Source: Methylobacterium sp. J-076 (lineage in GTDB: Bacteria; Pseudomonadota; Alphaproteobacteria; Rhizobiales; Beijerinckiaceae). Taken from it: 64,000 nucleotides of DNA. The stretch covers positions 1 through 64,000 of the forward strand of contig NZ_JAKSXW010000132.1 of the NCBI RefSeq assembly GCF_022829405.1. The letters are read 5' to 3'. A program made the translations under genes and the position numbers. Positions within the stretch are counted from its first letter, which is position 1. Each line of letters begins with the position of its first letter. The notes beneath the pieces are model-generated. The model was given only the letters and a program-made list of their open reading frames with translations. It ran no database searches and was not told where the DNA came from. This document shows, one piece after another, positions 1 to 11,922 of this stretch.

Positions 1-644
1 GCCATGCGATCCAGCGGCGCCACCTTCGGGGCCGGCCCGCGGCCCTGGATCCCTTCACTGCGTTCCGGATGACGATGGTGGTGGGCGCAAGCCTCATCCG
101 GCATTGCGGGCGGAGCGACGCAATCCAGTAGCGCCACATTAGGAAGCGGCCCGCTGCCCTGGATCGCTTCACTGCATTCGCGATGACGATGAGGGTGGTC
201 GCAAGCCTCACCCGTCATTGCGGGCGGAGCGACGCAATCCAGTAGCGCCACGTTCGGAGACGGCCCGCTGCCCTGGATCGCTTCACTGCGTTCGCGATGA
301 CGATGGGGGTGGTCGCAAGCCACATCCGTCATTGCGAGCGGAGCGAAGCAATCCAGTAGCGCCACGTTCGGAGACGGCCCGCTGCCCTGGATCGCTTCAC
401 TGCGTTCGCAATGACGATGAGGGTGGTCGCGAGCCACACCCGTCATTGCGAGCGGAGCGAAGCAATCCAGTATCGCCACGTTCGGGACCGGCCCGGTGCC
501 CTGGTTCGCTTCACTGAGTTCGCGATGACGACGGGGGTGGTCGCAAGCCACCATCGTCATTGCGAGCGGAGCGACGCAATCCAGCCGCGCTACGTTCGGA
601 GACGGCCCGCTGCCCTGGATCGCTTCACTGCGTTCGCGATGACG
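1..644. repeat. Tandem array of a 114-bp palindromic repeat
   Basis: Copies of the motif CATTGCG(A/G)GCGGAGCGA start at 102, 216, 330, 444 and 558, exactly 114 bases apart, and a partial copy begins at the left edge. Each unit has a left arm (CATTGCG...CAATCCAG), a central stretch of about 30 bases, a right arm that is the imperfect reverse complement (CCTGGATCGCTTCACTGCG...GATGACG), and a linker rich in GGTGGTCGCAAGC. Transcribed units could fold into long hairpins. No gene is called here: the open frames are by-products of the repeat. Single copies of the same family lie at 36101-36192 and, degenerate, at 28768-28864. This resembles REP/BIME-type intergenic repeats of Rhizobiales; function unknown. 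Confidence 0.95.
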
Positions 645-690
645 GCGAGGGCGGGGGGCGGGGAGGGGGCAGGACGCCCCCGCGAGCCCC

Positions 691-4756
<4,066 letters not shown>

Positions 4757-4786
4757 GGCGTGACTCGTGTCCGTTCTTGTCATGCC

Positions 4787-4792
4787 ATTATA
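4787..4792 (-). promoter_or_regulatory. Candidate -10 element for mcmA
   Basis: The minus strand reads a perfect TATAAT 31 bases before the preferred mcmA ATG, in an otherwise very GC-rich region. No good TTGACA-like box lies 16-18 bases upstream, where the sequence overlaps the SURF1 stop codon. It may be a weak or activator-dependent promoter, or chance. Confidence 0.35.
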
Positions 4793-4811
4793 GCCGGGGC
4801 GGGGGCGCGGG

Positions 4812-5582
4812 CTACTCCCCGGAAGGACGGGTTCCGCGCCGGCGGAAGGTCCGGTGGAGCCCGAAGCCCGCCAGCATCAGCGCGAGGCCGTACCACGTGA
4901 GCGCGTAGACGAGGTGGCTGTTGGGAAACGCCACCACCGTCAGCCCGCCCGTCGGCAGCCCGCCGGGGTTGGGCGCCGCGTCGGCATCCACGAAATAGGG
5001 CGCCACGTCCGACAGGCCCCGGGCCGCGGCGATGGCGGCGACGTCGCGCGAGTACCAACGGCCCCCGGCCGGATCGTTCGTCCGCAGGAAGGCGCCGCCG
5101 GGCTCGGTCAACCGCAGGAGGCCCGTGACCTCGACCGGGCCGGGGACCTGCCCCGCCTCCCGGGTCGCGGGGTTCTTCCGGTCGCCCGGCACGAAGCCCC
5201 GGTTGACGAGGACGAGGCTGCCGTCCTCCCGGCGCAGCGGCGTGAGCACCCAGAAGCCGGCGCCGTCCTCGGTCACCGCCTGGACCAGGGTTTCCCGGTC
5301 GTGGAGGAAGCGGCCCCCGAGGCGGACGTGGCGGTAGGCGTCGCCAGGGCCGATCCGCCCCCACTCGGCCGGGCCGGGGGCCGGCGAGGCGGGGGCGTGG
5401 ACCCGCGCCTCCGTCCGGGCGATCAGGTCGAGCTTCCAGGCCCGGCGCTGGACCTGCCACGTCCCGAGGCCGAGGAGGGTGAGACACACGAACGCCGCCC
5501 CGAGGCCGAAAACGGCCCGGCGGAGCGGCGACGGGGAGGGGGCGGCCTCGCCGCCCCCCGGTGACGGCGCAGGCGCCGTCAC
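4812..5582 (-). CDS. SURF1 family oxidase assembly protein
   Basis: SURF1/Shy1 proteins help insert heme into subunit I of heme-copper oxidases at the cytoplasmic membrane. The product has a TM helix near the N-terminus ([20 protein letters not shown]), a GTWQV(Q)RR motif, a periplasmic domain with LVNRGFVP, and a C-terminal TM helix ([19 protein letters not shown]). The frame is open to 5651, but that would run 73 bases into cyoD. The GTG at 5582 overlaps the cyoD TGA as GTGA, which indicates translational coupling and gives 256 residues. It is the last gene of the cyo operon. No cyoE (heme O synthase) is present in the window. Confidence 0.88.
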   Translation of the reverse strand: MTAPAPSPGGGEAAPSPSPLRRAVFGLGAAFVCLTLLGLGTWQVQRRAWKLDLIARTEARVHAPASPAPGPAEWGRIGPGDAYRHVRLGGRFLHDRETLVQAVTEDGAGFWVLTPLRREDGSLVLVNRGFVPGDRKNPATREAGQVPGPVEVTGLLRLTEPGGAFLRTNDPAGGRWYSRDVAAIAAARGLSDVAPYFVDADAAPNPGGLPTGGLTVVAFPNSHLVYALTWYGLALMLAGFGLHRTFRRRGTRPSGE

Positions 5583-5977
5583 CGCATCTTGGTCTGCATC
5601 TCGTGGCCGGACATCGGCATCATGTTCCGGTTCATGTGGTACATCACCCACACCGAGCCCGCGAGCATGATGGCCACCAGCGTGATCGTGAAGATCAGCG
5701 CCATGAAGGTCCAGCCCCCCTCGGACTTGGTGCTCATGTGCAGGAAGTAGACGATGTGCACCACCATCTGCACGCCGCCGAGCACCAGGACCACGAGGGT
5801 CGTGACGAGGCTGTTGTCGAGGGTGTTGCCCATGACCAGCCAGAACGGGATCACCGTCAGGATCACGGACAGGACGAAGCCCGTCGCGTAGGACTTCACG
5901 CTGCCGTGGCCGCCTTCGGTGTCCCCGTGGCCGTGGGATGCGGGACCGTGGGCCGCGTGGCCGGCATCGGCGCTCAT
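5579..5977 (-). CDS. cyoD: Cytochrome o ubiquinol oxidase subunit IV
   Basis: This is the small accessory membrane subunit of the bo3-type quinol oxidase. The 132 residues have a His/Gly-rich N-terminus (HGHGDTEGGHG), then three TM helices (YATGFVLSVILTVIPFWLV, LVTTLVVLVLGGVQMVVHIV, MALIFTITLVAIMLAGSVW), typical of CyoD. Its ATG overlaps the cyoC stop as ATGA, and its own TGA overlaps the SURF1 GTG, so cyoC, cyoD and SURF1 are translationally coupled. Confidence 0.95.
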   Translation of the reverse strand: MSADAGHAAHGPASHGHGDTEGGHGSVKSYATGFVLSVILTVIPFWLVMGNTLDNSLVTTLVVLVLGGVQMVVHIVYFLHMSTKSEGGWTFMALIFTITLVAIMLAGSVWVMYHMNRNMMPMSGHEMQTKMR

Positions 5978-6606
5978 TCGAGCACTCCTATCAGATAGAC
6001 GACGGTGAACACCCCGATCCAGATCAGGTCGAGGAAGTGCCAGAACATCGACAGGCACATCAGGCGGCGCTTGTTGGCCGCCACGAGACCGTATTTCCGG
6101 ACCTGGACCATCAGGGTGACGAGCCAGAGGATGCCGAACGAGACGTGCAGCCCGTGGGTGCCGACCAGGGTGTAGAACGAGGACAGGAAGCCGCTGCGCC
6201 ACGGGGGCGCGCCCTCGTGGAACAGGTGGACGAACTCCCGGATCTCCAGGGTGACGAAGGCGATGCCGAACAGGCCGGTGACGGCCAGCCACATCTGCGT
6301 CCGGCGCTGGTTGTCCTTGTCCATCTCCAGCATGGCGAAGCCGTAGGTGATGGAGGAGAACAGCAGCATCGCGGTGTTCACCGCGATGCCCGAGAGGTCG
6401 AACAGGTCCTTCTGCGACGGCCCCGCCGCGTAGTTGCGCCCGAGCACGCCGTACGTTGCGAACAGCGTCGCGAAGATGAGGCAGTCGCTCATCAGGTACA
6501 GCCAGAACCCGAGCATCGTCGAGCCTTCGCTGTGGTGGCCTTCCTCGTCGGTGACGAAGAAGGCCGGCGCGGCCGAACCGGGCGGTGCGGTGTCGGTGTG
6601 CATCAT
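5974..6606 (-). CDS. cyoC: Cytochrome o ubiquinol oxidase subunit III
   Basis: Membrane subunit III of the quinol oxidase, equivalent to COX III, stabilising subunit I. The 210 residues contain five TM helices, with the conserved segments LGFWLYLMSDC, TLVGTHGLHV and MFWHFLDLIWIGVF. Start codons at 6606 and 6603 are adjacent (ATGATG), and a GGAG lies 12 bases upstream. The gap to the cyoB stop is only four bases, consistent with one operon. Confidence 0.95.
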   Translation of the reverse strand: MMHTDTAPPGSAAPAFFVTDEEGHHSEGSTMLGFWLYLMSDCLIFATLFATYGVLGRNYAAGPSQKDLFDLSGIAVNTAMLLFSSITYGFAMLEMDKDNQRRTQMWLAVTGLFGIAFVTLEIREFVHLFHEGAPPWRSGFLSSFYTLVGTHGLHVSFGILWLVTLMVQVRKYGLVAANKRRLMCLSMFWHFLDLIWIGVFTVVYLIGVLE

Positions 6607-6610
6607 CGGA

Positions 6611-8611
6611 TTACGCCAGCTCCAGTTCGCGCATCCGCTTGGCCTCTTCCCGCGCGACCGTCTCGGCGGGGATGTAGTACTCGCGGTCGTAGTTGAAGGT
6701 GTGGAAGATCGAGACGCCGATGATCGCCACGAACGACAGGGCGGCGAGCCACCAGACGTACCAGACCATCGCGAAGCCGCAGGCGAAGCTCAGGCCGGCG
6801 AGGATCGCCCCCGTGGCCGTGTTCTTCGGCATGTGGATCGGCCGGTAGCCGCTCCGCGGCGGGCTGAAGCCGCGGGCCTTCATGTCCCACCACGCGTCCG
6901 AATCGTGGACCATCGGCGTGAAGGCGAAGTTGTAGTCCGGCGGCGGCGACGAGGTCGACCATTCGAGGGTCCGGCCGCCCCACGGGTCGCCGGTGTGGTC
7001 GCGCAGCGCCTCGCGGCGACGGATGGAGACCACGAACATGATGATCTGGCAGCCGATGCCCCCCGCGATGAGCAGGGCGCCCATGGCGGCGGCGATGAAC
7101 CACGGCTGCAGCGACGGGTCGTCGAAATGCTGCATCCGGCGGGTCACGCCCATCAGGCCGAGCACGTAGAGCGGCATGAAGGCGAGGTAGAAGCCCGACA
7201 CCCAGAGGTAGAGGGCCATCTTCCCCCAGAACTCGTCCAGCTTGAAGCCGAACGCCTTCGGGAACCAGAAGGTGACGCCCGCGAACATCCCGAACAGCAC
7301 GCCGCCGATGATCACGTTGTGGAAGTGCGCGATCAGGAACAGCGAGTTGTGCAGCACGAAGTCGGCCGGGGGCACGGCCAGCAGCACGCCGGTCATGCCG
7401 CCGATGACGAAGGTGACGATGAACGCCACCACCCACATCATCGGCACCTCGAACCGGATGCGGCCACGGTACATCGTGAACATCCAGTTGAAGATCTTCG
7501 CCCCCGTCGGGATCGAGATGATCATCGTCGTGATCCCGAAGAACGAGTTCACGTCGGCGCCCGAGCCCATGGTGAAGAAGTGGTGCAGCCACACGAGGTA
7601 GGCGAGGATGGTGATGACCACCAGCGCGTAGACCATCGACGTGTAGCCGAACAGCCGCTTGCCGCAGAAGGTCGAGGTGATCTCCGAGAACACGCCGAAG
7701 GCCGGCAGGATCAGGATGTAGACTTCCGGGTGACCCCAAATCCAGATGAGGTTGAAGTACAACATCGAGTTGCCGCCGAGGTCGTTCGTGAAGAAGTGCA
7801 TCCCGAGGTAGCGGTCGAGGGACAGGAGCACGAGAACGGCGGTGAGGATCGGGAAGGCGGCCACGATCAGGATGTTGGTGCAGAGCGACGACCAGACGAA
7901 GATCGGCAGCTTCATCATGGTCAGGCCCGGCGCGCGCATCTTCACGATGGTCGCGATCAGGTTGATGCCCGAGAGGGTGGTGCCGACGCCGGCGATCTGC
8001 AGCGCCCAGATGTAGTAGTCCACCCCGACGCCGGGGCTCATGGCCGCCCCCGACAGCGGCGGGTAGGCGAGCCACGTGGCCCGCGAGAACTCGCCGACGA
8101 AGAGGGACGCCATCACCAGCATGCCGCCGGACACGGTCATCCAGAAGCTGAAGTTGTTCAGGAACGGGAAGGCCACGTCGCGGGCGCCGATCTGCAGCGG
8201 CACCGCGAAGTTCATGAGCCCCGTGACGAACGGCATCGCCACGAAGAAGATCATGATCATGCCGTGGGCGGTGAAGATCTGGTCGTAGTGGTGTGGCGGC
8301 AGGAAGCCCTGCTCGTCACCGAAGGCGACCGATTGCTGGGCGCGCATCATCAGCGCGTCGGCGAAGCCGCGCAGCAGCATGACCATCGCGAAGATGCAGT
8401 ACATGATGCCGATCTTCTTGTGGTCGATCGACGTCACCCAGTCCCGCCAGAGCGGGCCCCAGAACCGGAAGTAGGTGATGGTGGCGAGCACGGCGAGGCC
8501 CACCACCGCCACGCCGGCGAAGGTCCCGATCAGGATCGGTTCGTGATAGGGAATCTGGTCGATCGTGAAACGACCGAAGATCAGTTGCTGAAGATTGACG
8601 TTGTCGAACAT
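6611..8611 (-). CDS. cyoB: Cytochrome o ubiquinol oxidase subunit I
   Basis: Catalytic subunit of the proton-pumping bo3-type quinol oxidase, holding the low-spin heme and the heme-CuB oxygen-reduction site. At 666 residues it matches the E. coli subunit in length (about 663). Visible signatures are HKKIGIMYC near the N-terminus, [10 protein letters not shown], the CuB/cross-link motif [20 protein letters not shown], and the heme-ligand region [11 protein letters not shown]. The extended N- and C-terminal helices mark the CyoB type rather than CoxA. It is followed by cyoC after four bases. Confidence 0.97.
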   Translation of the reverse strand: MFDNVNLQQLIFGRFTIDQIPYHEPILIGTFAGVAVVGLAVLATITYFRFWGPLWRDWVTSIDHKKIGIMYCIFAMVMLLRGFADALMMRAQQSVAFGDEQGFLPPHHYDQIFTAHGMIMIFFVAMPFVTGLMNFAVPLQIGARDVAFPFLNNFSFWMTVSGGMLVMASLFVGEFSRATWLAYPPLSGAAMSPGVGVDYYIWALQIAGVGTTLSGINLIATIVKMRAPGLTMMKLPIFVWSSLCTNILIVAAFPILTAVLVLLSLDRYLGMHFFTNDLGGNSMLYFNLIWIWGHPEVYILILPAFGVFSEITSTFCGKRLFGYTSMVYALVVITILAYLVWLHHFFTMGSGADVNSFFGITTMIISIPTGAKIFNWMFTMYRGRIRFEVPMMWVVAFIVTFVIGGMTGVLLAVPPADFVLHNSLFLIAHFHNVIIGGVLFGMFAGVTFWFPKAFGFKLDEFWGKMALYLWVSGFYLAFMPLYVLGLMGVTRRMQHFDDPSLQPWFIAAAMGALLIAGGIGCQIIMFVVSIRRREALRDHTGDPWGGRTLEWSTSSPPPDYNFAFTPMVHDSDAWWDMKARGFSPPRSGYRPIHMPKNTATGAILAGLSFACGFAMVWYVWWLAALSFVAIIGVSIFHTFNYDREYYIPAETVAREEAKRMRELELA

Positions 8612-8717
8612 TGGATCGGACCGTTGAGAAGGTTCGAAGGCGACCGTCGCGGCTACCGAGATGTAATCCTCGCGCCGGCCCGCCTCACTGGCTCACTTCG
8701 TCACTGGTTGAGTGCCG

Positions 8718-9989
8718 TCACTGACTGATCTGCTTGGGTGCGACTTCATTGCCCCCCGGCTTGCCGCCGCCCACGTCGGGCTGGGAGCCGGGGCCGGGCG
8801 GGGTGGTGTCCGGCTTCCGCTCGCGGGAGTCGGGGTTGCCCATGTCCGGCCGGGGCCGCATCCCCTGGGGCTGCGTCTGGCTGTGCGCACCGGTGCCCGA
8901 GGCGGGCCCCGTGGCGCCGGGCGCCTCGTCGCCGCTCCGGGCGAAGTGGTTGTCGTACTGGAGGCGCTTGTAGTTCTCCTCGCCCTCGGGGCCGGACTGG
9001 CCGCCGCGGGCGTCGATCGCCATCATCTCCGACACGCACATCTGGCCGGGCCGGGTGCACAGGCCGATGATCTTGCCGTAGAGCCCCTCGGCATAGGACT
9101 TGTAGAAGCGCGCCGGCTCGGACTCGGTGGGCTCGCTGAGCTTTAGGTAGGCGTCCTGGTTCAGGTCCGCACCGTCGGCCTTGGCCTTGGCCACCCAGGC
9201 GTCGAAGTCCTTGTCCGCGACGCCGCGGAACTTGAAGAACATGTTGGAGAAGCCGCCGCCGCTGTAATGGGCGGAGCGCCCCTCGGCCTCCACCGACCGG
9301 TTGACCACCGCGTGGAGCTTCGTCTCCATGCCCGGCATGGCGTAGATCATGCCCGCAAGGGTCGGCACGTAGAACGTGTTCATCACGTCCGTGGCGGTGA
9401 TCTTGAAGGTCACCGGCCGGTCCACCGGCACGGCGAGTTCGTTGACCGTGGCGATCCCGTATTGCGGGTAGAGGAACAGCCACTTCCAGTCCATGGCGAT
9501 CGCCTCGACCTGCAGCGGCTCGACATTGGCCGGCAGCTCGCGCTTGGCATCGAGTCGCGTCAGGGGCCGGAACGGGTCGAGGGTGTGGGTGCCGATCCAG
9601 GTCAGCGCGCCGAGGGCGATGATGATCAGCAGCGGCGCGGTCCAGATCAGCACCTCGAGCTGGGTCGAGTGGTGCCAGTCCGGGTCGTAGACCGCCTTCT
9701 CGTTGGTGGCCCGGAAGTGCCACGCGAAGAACAGCGTGCAGGCGATCACCGGCACGATGATCAGCAGCATCAGGCCGGTGGAGGCCAGCACGAGGTTGCG
9801 CTGCTGCTCGGCGATGAAGCCGGCGGGCTGCAGCACCACGAGGTTGCAGCCGCCCATCAGGGTCAGGAGGGGCGACAGCGCGGCCAGCGGCGCCATGCGG
9901 CGCAGGAGGCCGCGGTGCCGGCGGGAGCCTGCGGCCCGGCCTACGCCTTGGGCCGACGTCTGATCCGTTCGAAGGGGCGAAGAACTCAC
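8718..9989 (-). CDS. cyoA: Cytochrome o ubiquinol oxidase subunit II, lipoprotein
   Basis: Subunit II of the quinol oxidase. An N-terminal signal with lipobox LMGGC, two TM helices (LMLLIIVPVIACTLFF, VLIWTAPLLIIIALGAL) and a cupredoxin-like periplasmic domain are visible. The CuA ligand motif of cytochrome c oxidases is absent, which points to quinol as electron donor. The start is uncertain: the GTG at 9989 gives a long basic n-region, while the ATG at 9896 would leave a signal with few positive charges. The protein ends in an unusual tail of about 70 residues rich in Pro, Gly, Gln and Asp. It is first in the operon; the 106-base gap to cyoB holds no gene and short repeats of CACTGNCT. Confidence 0.93.
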   Translation of the reverse strand: MSSSPLRTDQTSAQGVGRAAGSRRHRGLLRRMAPLAALSPLLTLMGGCNLVVLQPAGFIAEQQRNLVLASTGLMLLIIVPVIACTLFFAWHFRATNEKAVYDPDWHHSTQLEVLIWTAPLLIIIALGALTWIGTHTLDPFRPLTRLDAKRELPANVEPLQVEAIAMDWKWLFLYPQYGIATVNELAVPVDRPVTFKITATDVMNTFYVPTLAGMIYAMPGMETKLHAVVNRSVEAEGRSAHYSGGGFSNMFFKFRGVADKDFDAWVAKAKADGADLNQDAYLKLSEPTESEPARFYKSYAEGLYGKIIGLCTRPGQMCVSEMMAIDARGGQSGPEGEENYKRLQYDNHFARSGDEAPGATGPASGTGAHSQTQPQGMRPRPDMGNPDSRERKPDTTPPGPGSQPDVGGGKPGGNEVAPKQISQ

Positions 9990-10139
9990 TGCTCTCGTCT
10001 CGTCATCCCGTGCCGCGGGCGCGGCATCGCCAGCCGGGTGGTCCGGCCCTTCAAGTCGGCGGCGCGGCCACGGGCCCGGACCCCCCCCTCCGAACCGGCA
10101 TCCGCCCCGGAGGAAGTGTCCCGTGCCCGCGCCCGGCGC

Positions 10140-11480
10140 TCACATCTGTCGCATCTCGGACCGGTCGATGAACAGGGCGCCCAGGGAGCAGAGCGCCCCC
10201 GAGAGCAGGTAGACCCCGACGACCGCGAGACCGAACCGGTCGGCGAGATAGAGGGCCACCAGGGGCGCGAAGCCCGCGCCGAACAGCCACGCGAAGTCCG
10301 AGGTCAGCGCGGCGCCGGTGTAGCGGTAGCGCTTGCCGAGCCGGGCGGTGACGGCGCCGGAGGACTGCCCGTAGGCGAGGCCGAGGAGCATGAACCCGGT
10401 GGTCACGTAGATGGTCTGGCCGATGGCGCTCTCGCCGAACAGCAGCGGGGCGAGGATCGAGCCGAAGGCGAACAGCGCGATCAGGCCGGAGCTCATGATC
10501 AGGGCGGAGCGCCGGCCGATCTGGTCGGCGATCAGCCCCGAGGCGGCGACGGCGCCGGCGCAGATGATCGCCCCCGAGAACTGCACCATCAGGAACTCGC
10601 CCGGCGAGCGGTCGGTGTTGTTGAGGGTGAGCCACGCGATCGGGAAGATCGTGACGAGGTGGAACAGGGCGAAGGCGGCCAGGGGCACGAAGGCGCCGAG
10701 GAGCACTTCCTTCAGGTGGTGGCGGAACAGGTCCAGCACCGGCACGGGCTGCAGCCGGTCGGAATCCATCATCCGCATGAACTCGTCCGTCGCCACGAGG
10801 CGCAGGCGGGCGAAGAGGGCCACCACGTTGATGGTGAAGGCGCAGTAGAAGGGAAAGCGCCAGCCCCAGTCGATGAAGTCCTCGGCGGACAGGTTCACCA
10901 GGAAGAACGAGAACAGGGCGCTGGCCACCATGAAGCCGATCGGCGCGCCGAGCTGGGGCACCATGGCGTACCAGCCGCGCCGCTCCTTCGGGGCGTTCAG
11001 GGCGAGCAGAGAGGCGAGGCCGTCCCAGGCGCCGCCGAGGGCGAGGCCCTGCATCACCCGGAGCGCGGCCAGGAGGTAGACCGAGGAGATGCCGATCGAG
11101 TCGTAGCGCGGCAGGAAGCTGATGGCGGCGGTGGAGCCGCCCAGGAGGAACAGGGCGGTGGTCAGCTTGACGCCGCGCCCGTGCCGCCGGTCGATCGCCA
11201 TGAACAGGGCCGTGCCGAACGGCCGGGCGATGAAGGCGAGGGCGAAGATGCCGAAGGCGTAGAGGGTGCCCGTGCGGGCGTCCACGAAGGGGAAGAACAC
11301 CTTCGGGAACACCAGCACGCAGGCGATGCCGAACACGAAGAAGTCGAAATACTCCGACGCGCGTCCGATCACGACGCCCATCGCGATTTCGCTGGGCGCC
11401 ACCTTGTGGTCGCCCATCGCGCGCTGTGCGTCGCGCTCAAGGCCGCTGCTGGTAGAGGGGATGGATGTGTTCGCGCTCAT
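10140..11480 (-). CDS. MFS transporter, metabolite:H+ symporter type
   Basis: Inner-membrane carrier of about 446 residues with 12 predicted TM helices, resembling the metabolite:H+ symporter branch (shikimate, ketoglutarate and proline-betaine permeases). Supporting segments are SEYFDFFVFGIACVLVF in helix 1, FGIFALAFIARPFGTALF in helix 2, the loop DRRHGRGVKLT, and LRVMQGLALGGAWDG in helix 4. The substrate cannot be read from sequence. I use the ATG at 11480 (MSANTSIPSTS...), since the upstream extension is arginine-rich non-coding sequence. It stands alone, between the cyo operon and the polysaccharide genes. Confidence 0.85.
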   Translation of the reverse strand: MSANTSIPSTSSGLERDAQRAMGDHKVAPSEIAMGVVIGRASEYFDFFVFGIACVLVFPKVFFPFVDARTGTLYAFGIFALAFIARPFGTALFMAIDRRHGRGVKLTTALFLLGGSTAAISFLPRYDSIGISSVYLLAALRVMQGLALGGAWDGLASLLALNAPKERRGWYAMVPQLGAPIGFMVASALFSFFLVNLSAEDFIDWGWRFPFYCAFTINVVALFARLRLVATDEFMRMMDSDRLQPVPVLDLFRHHLKEVLLGAFVPLAAFALFHLVTIFPIAWLTLNNTDRSPGEFLMVQFSGAIICAGAVAASGLIADQIGRRSALIMSSGLIALFAFGSILAPLLFGESAIGQTIYVTTGFMLLGLAYGQSSGAVTARLGKRYRYTGAALTSDFAWLFGAGFAPLVALYLADRFGLAVVGVYLLSGALCSLGALFIDRSEMRQM

Positions 11481-11922
11481 TCGCCGGCTGCCGCCCCGTC
11501 GGCCGTTGCGATTCCGACCGGGCTTGCCTCTTGCGGCATGTCCGGCCGCACTGCAACCTTCAATACGAGCATGGCGGCCCCTCTCCCGGCCCACACCCCT
11601 GAGCGCAGGGGTCCGCGCGCGACAATGTGTTCCTCATGGCTGCGACACGGTGGCCACAGGGGGGCATAGGGAAGGGAGCTCATCCAGTCTGGCGTCCTTT
11701 GACAGCCGGAGAGTGAACGACTAGCAGACTTCCAAAAATCAGCACTTCCGACAGCGGCACAGAGGTTGCCTCTTCTTTCGAGAGTTTCTACGCTCCTAGT
11801 GGGCAACTTGAAGCTCGCGATGCTTTCGGTCGAGTATTTTAGTCGTCTATCCTATCTGGTTGCGGCAAAGAATATGGACCGGCACTGTCGGTCCCCTTCC
11901 CACCGTTGAGGCGAGAGACTTG
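11481..11922. other. Intergenic region with a drop in GC
   Basis: This 440-base gap separates the leftward MFS gene from the rightward glycosyltransferase. The first 200 bases are GC-rich; from about 11700 the sequence becomes clearly AT-richer (for example AAAAATCAGCAC and GAGTATTTTAG), as expected for a promoter region driving the polysaccharide genes. I could not identify a convincing -35/-10 pair, RNA gene or short coding sequence. Confidence 0.5.

Noticed and set aside
1..644. Possible CRISPR array
   Set aside because: The whole 114-bp unit repeats, including the supposed spacers, and no cas genes are present.
4757..4783. Longer mcmA start at 4783
   Set aside because: A TATAAT box lies immediately upstream, so this ATG would be at or before the transcription start; family length also fits 4756.
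6434..8728. 764-residue open frame antisense to cyoB and cyoC
   Set aside because: The sense strand carries unmistakable oxidase subunits with overlapping starts and stops; the antisense product is His/Arg/Asp-rich low complexity.
9267..11669. 800-residue open frame spanning cyoA and the MFS gene on the other strand
   Set aside because: Crosses two well supported genes and an intergenic gap, without motifs or a ribosome site.
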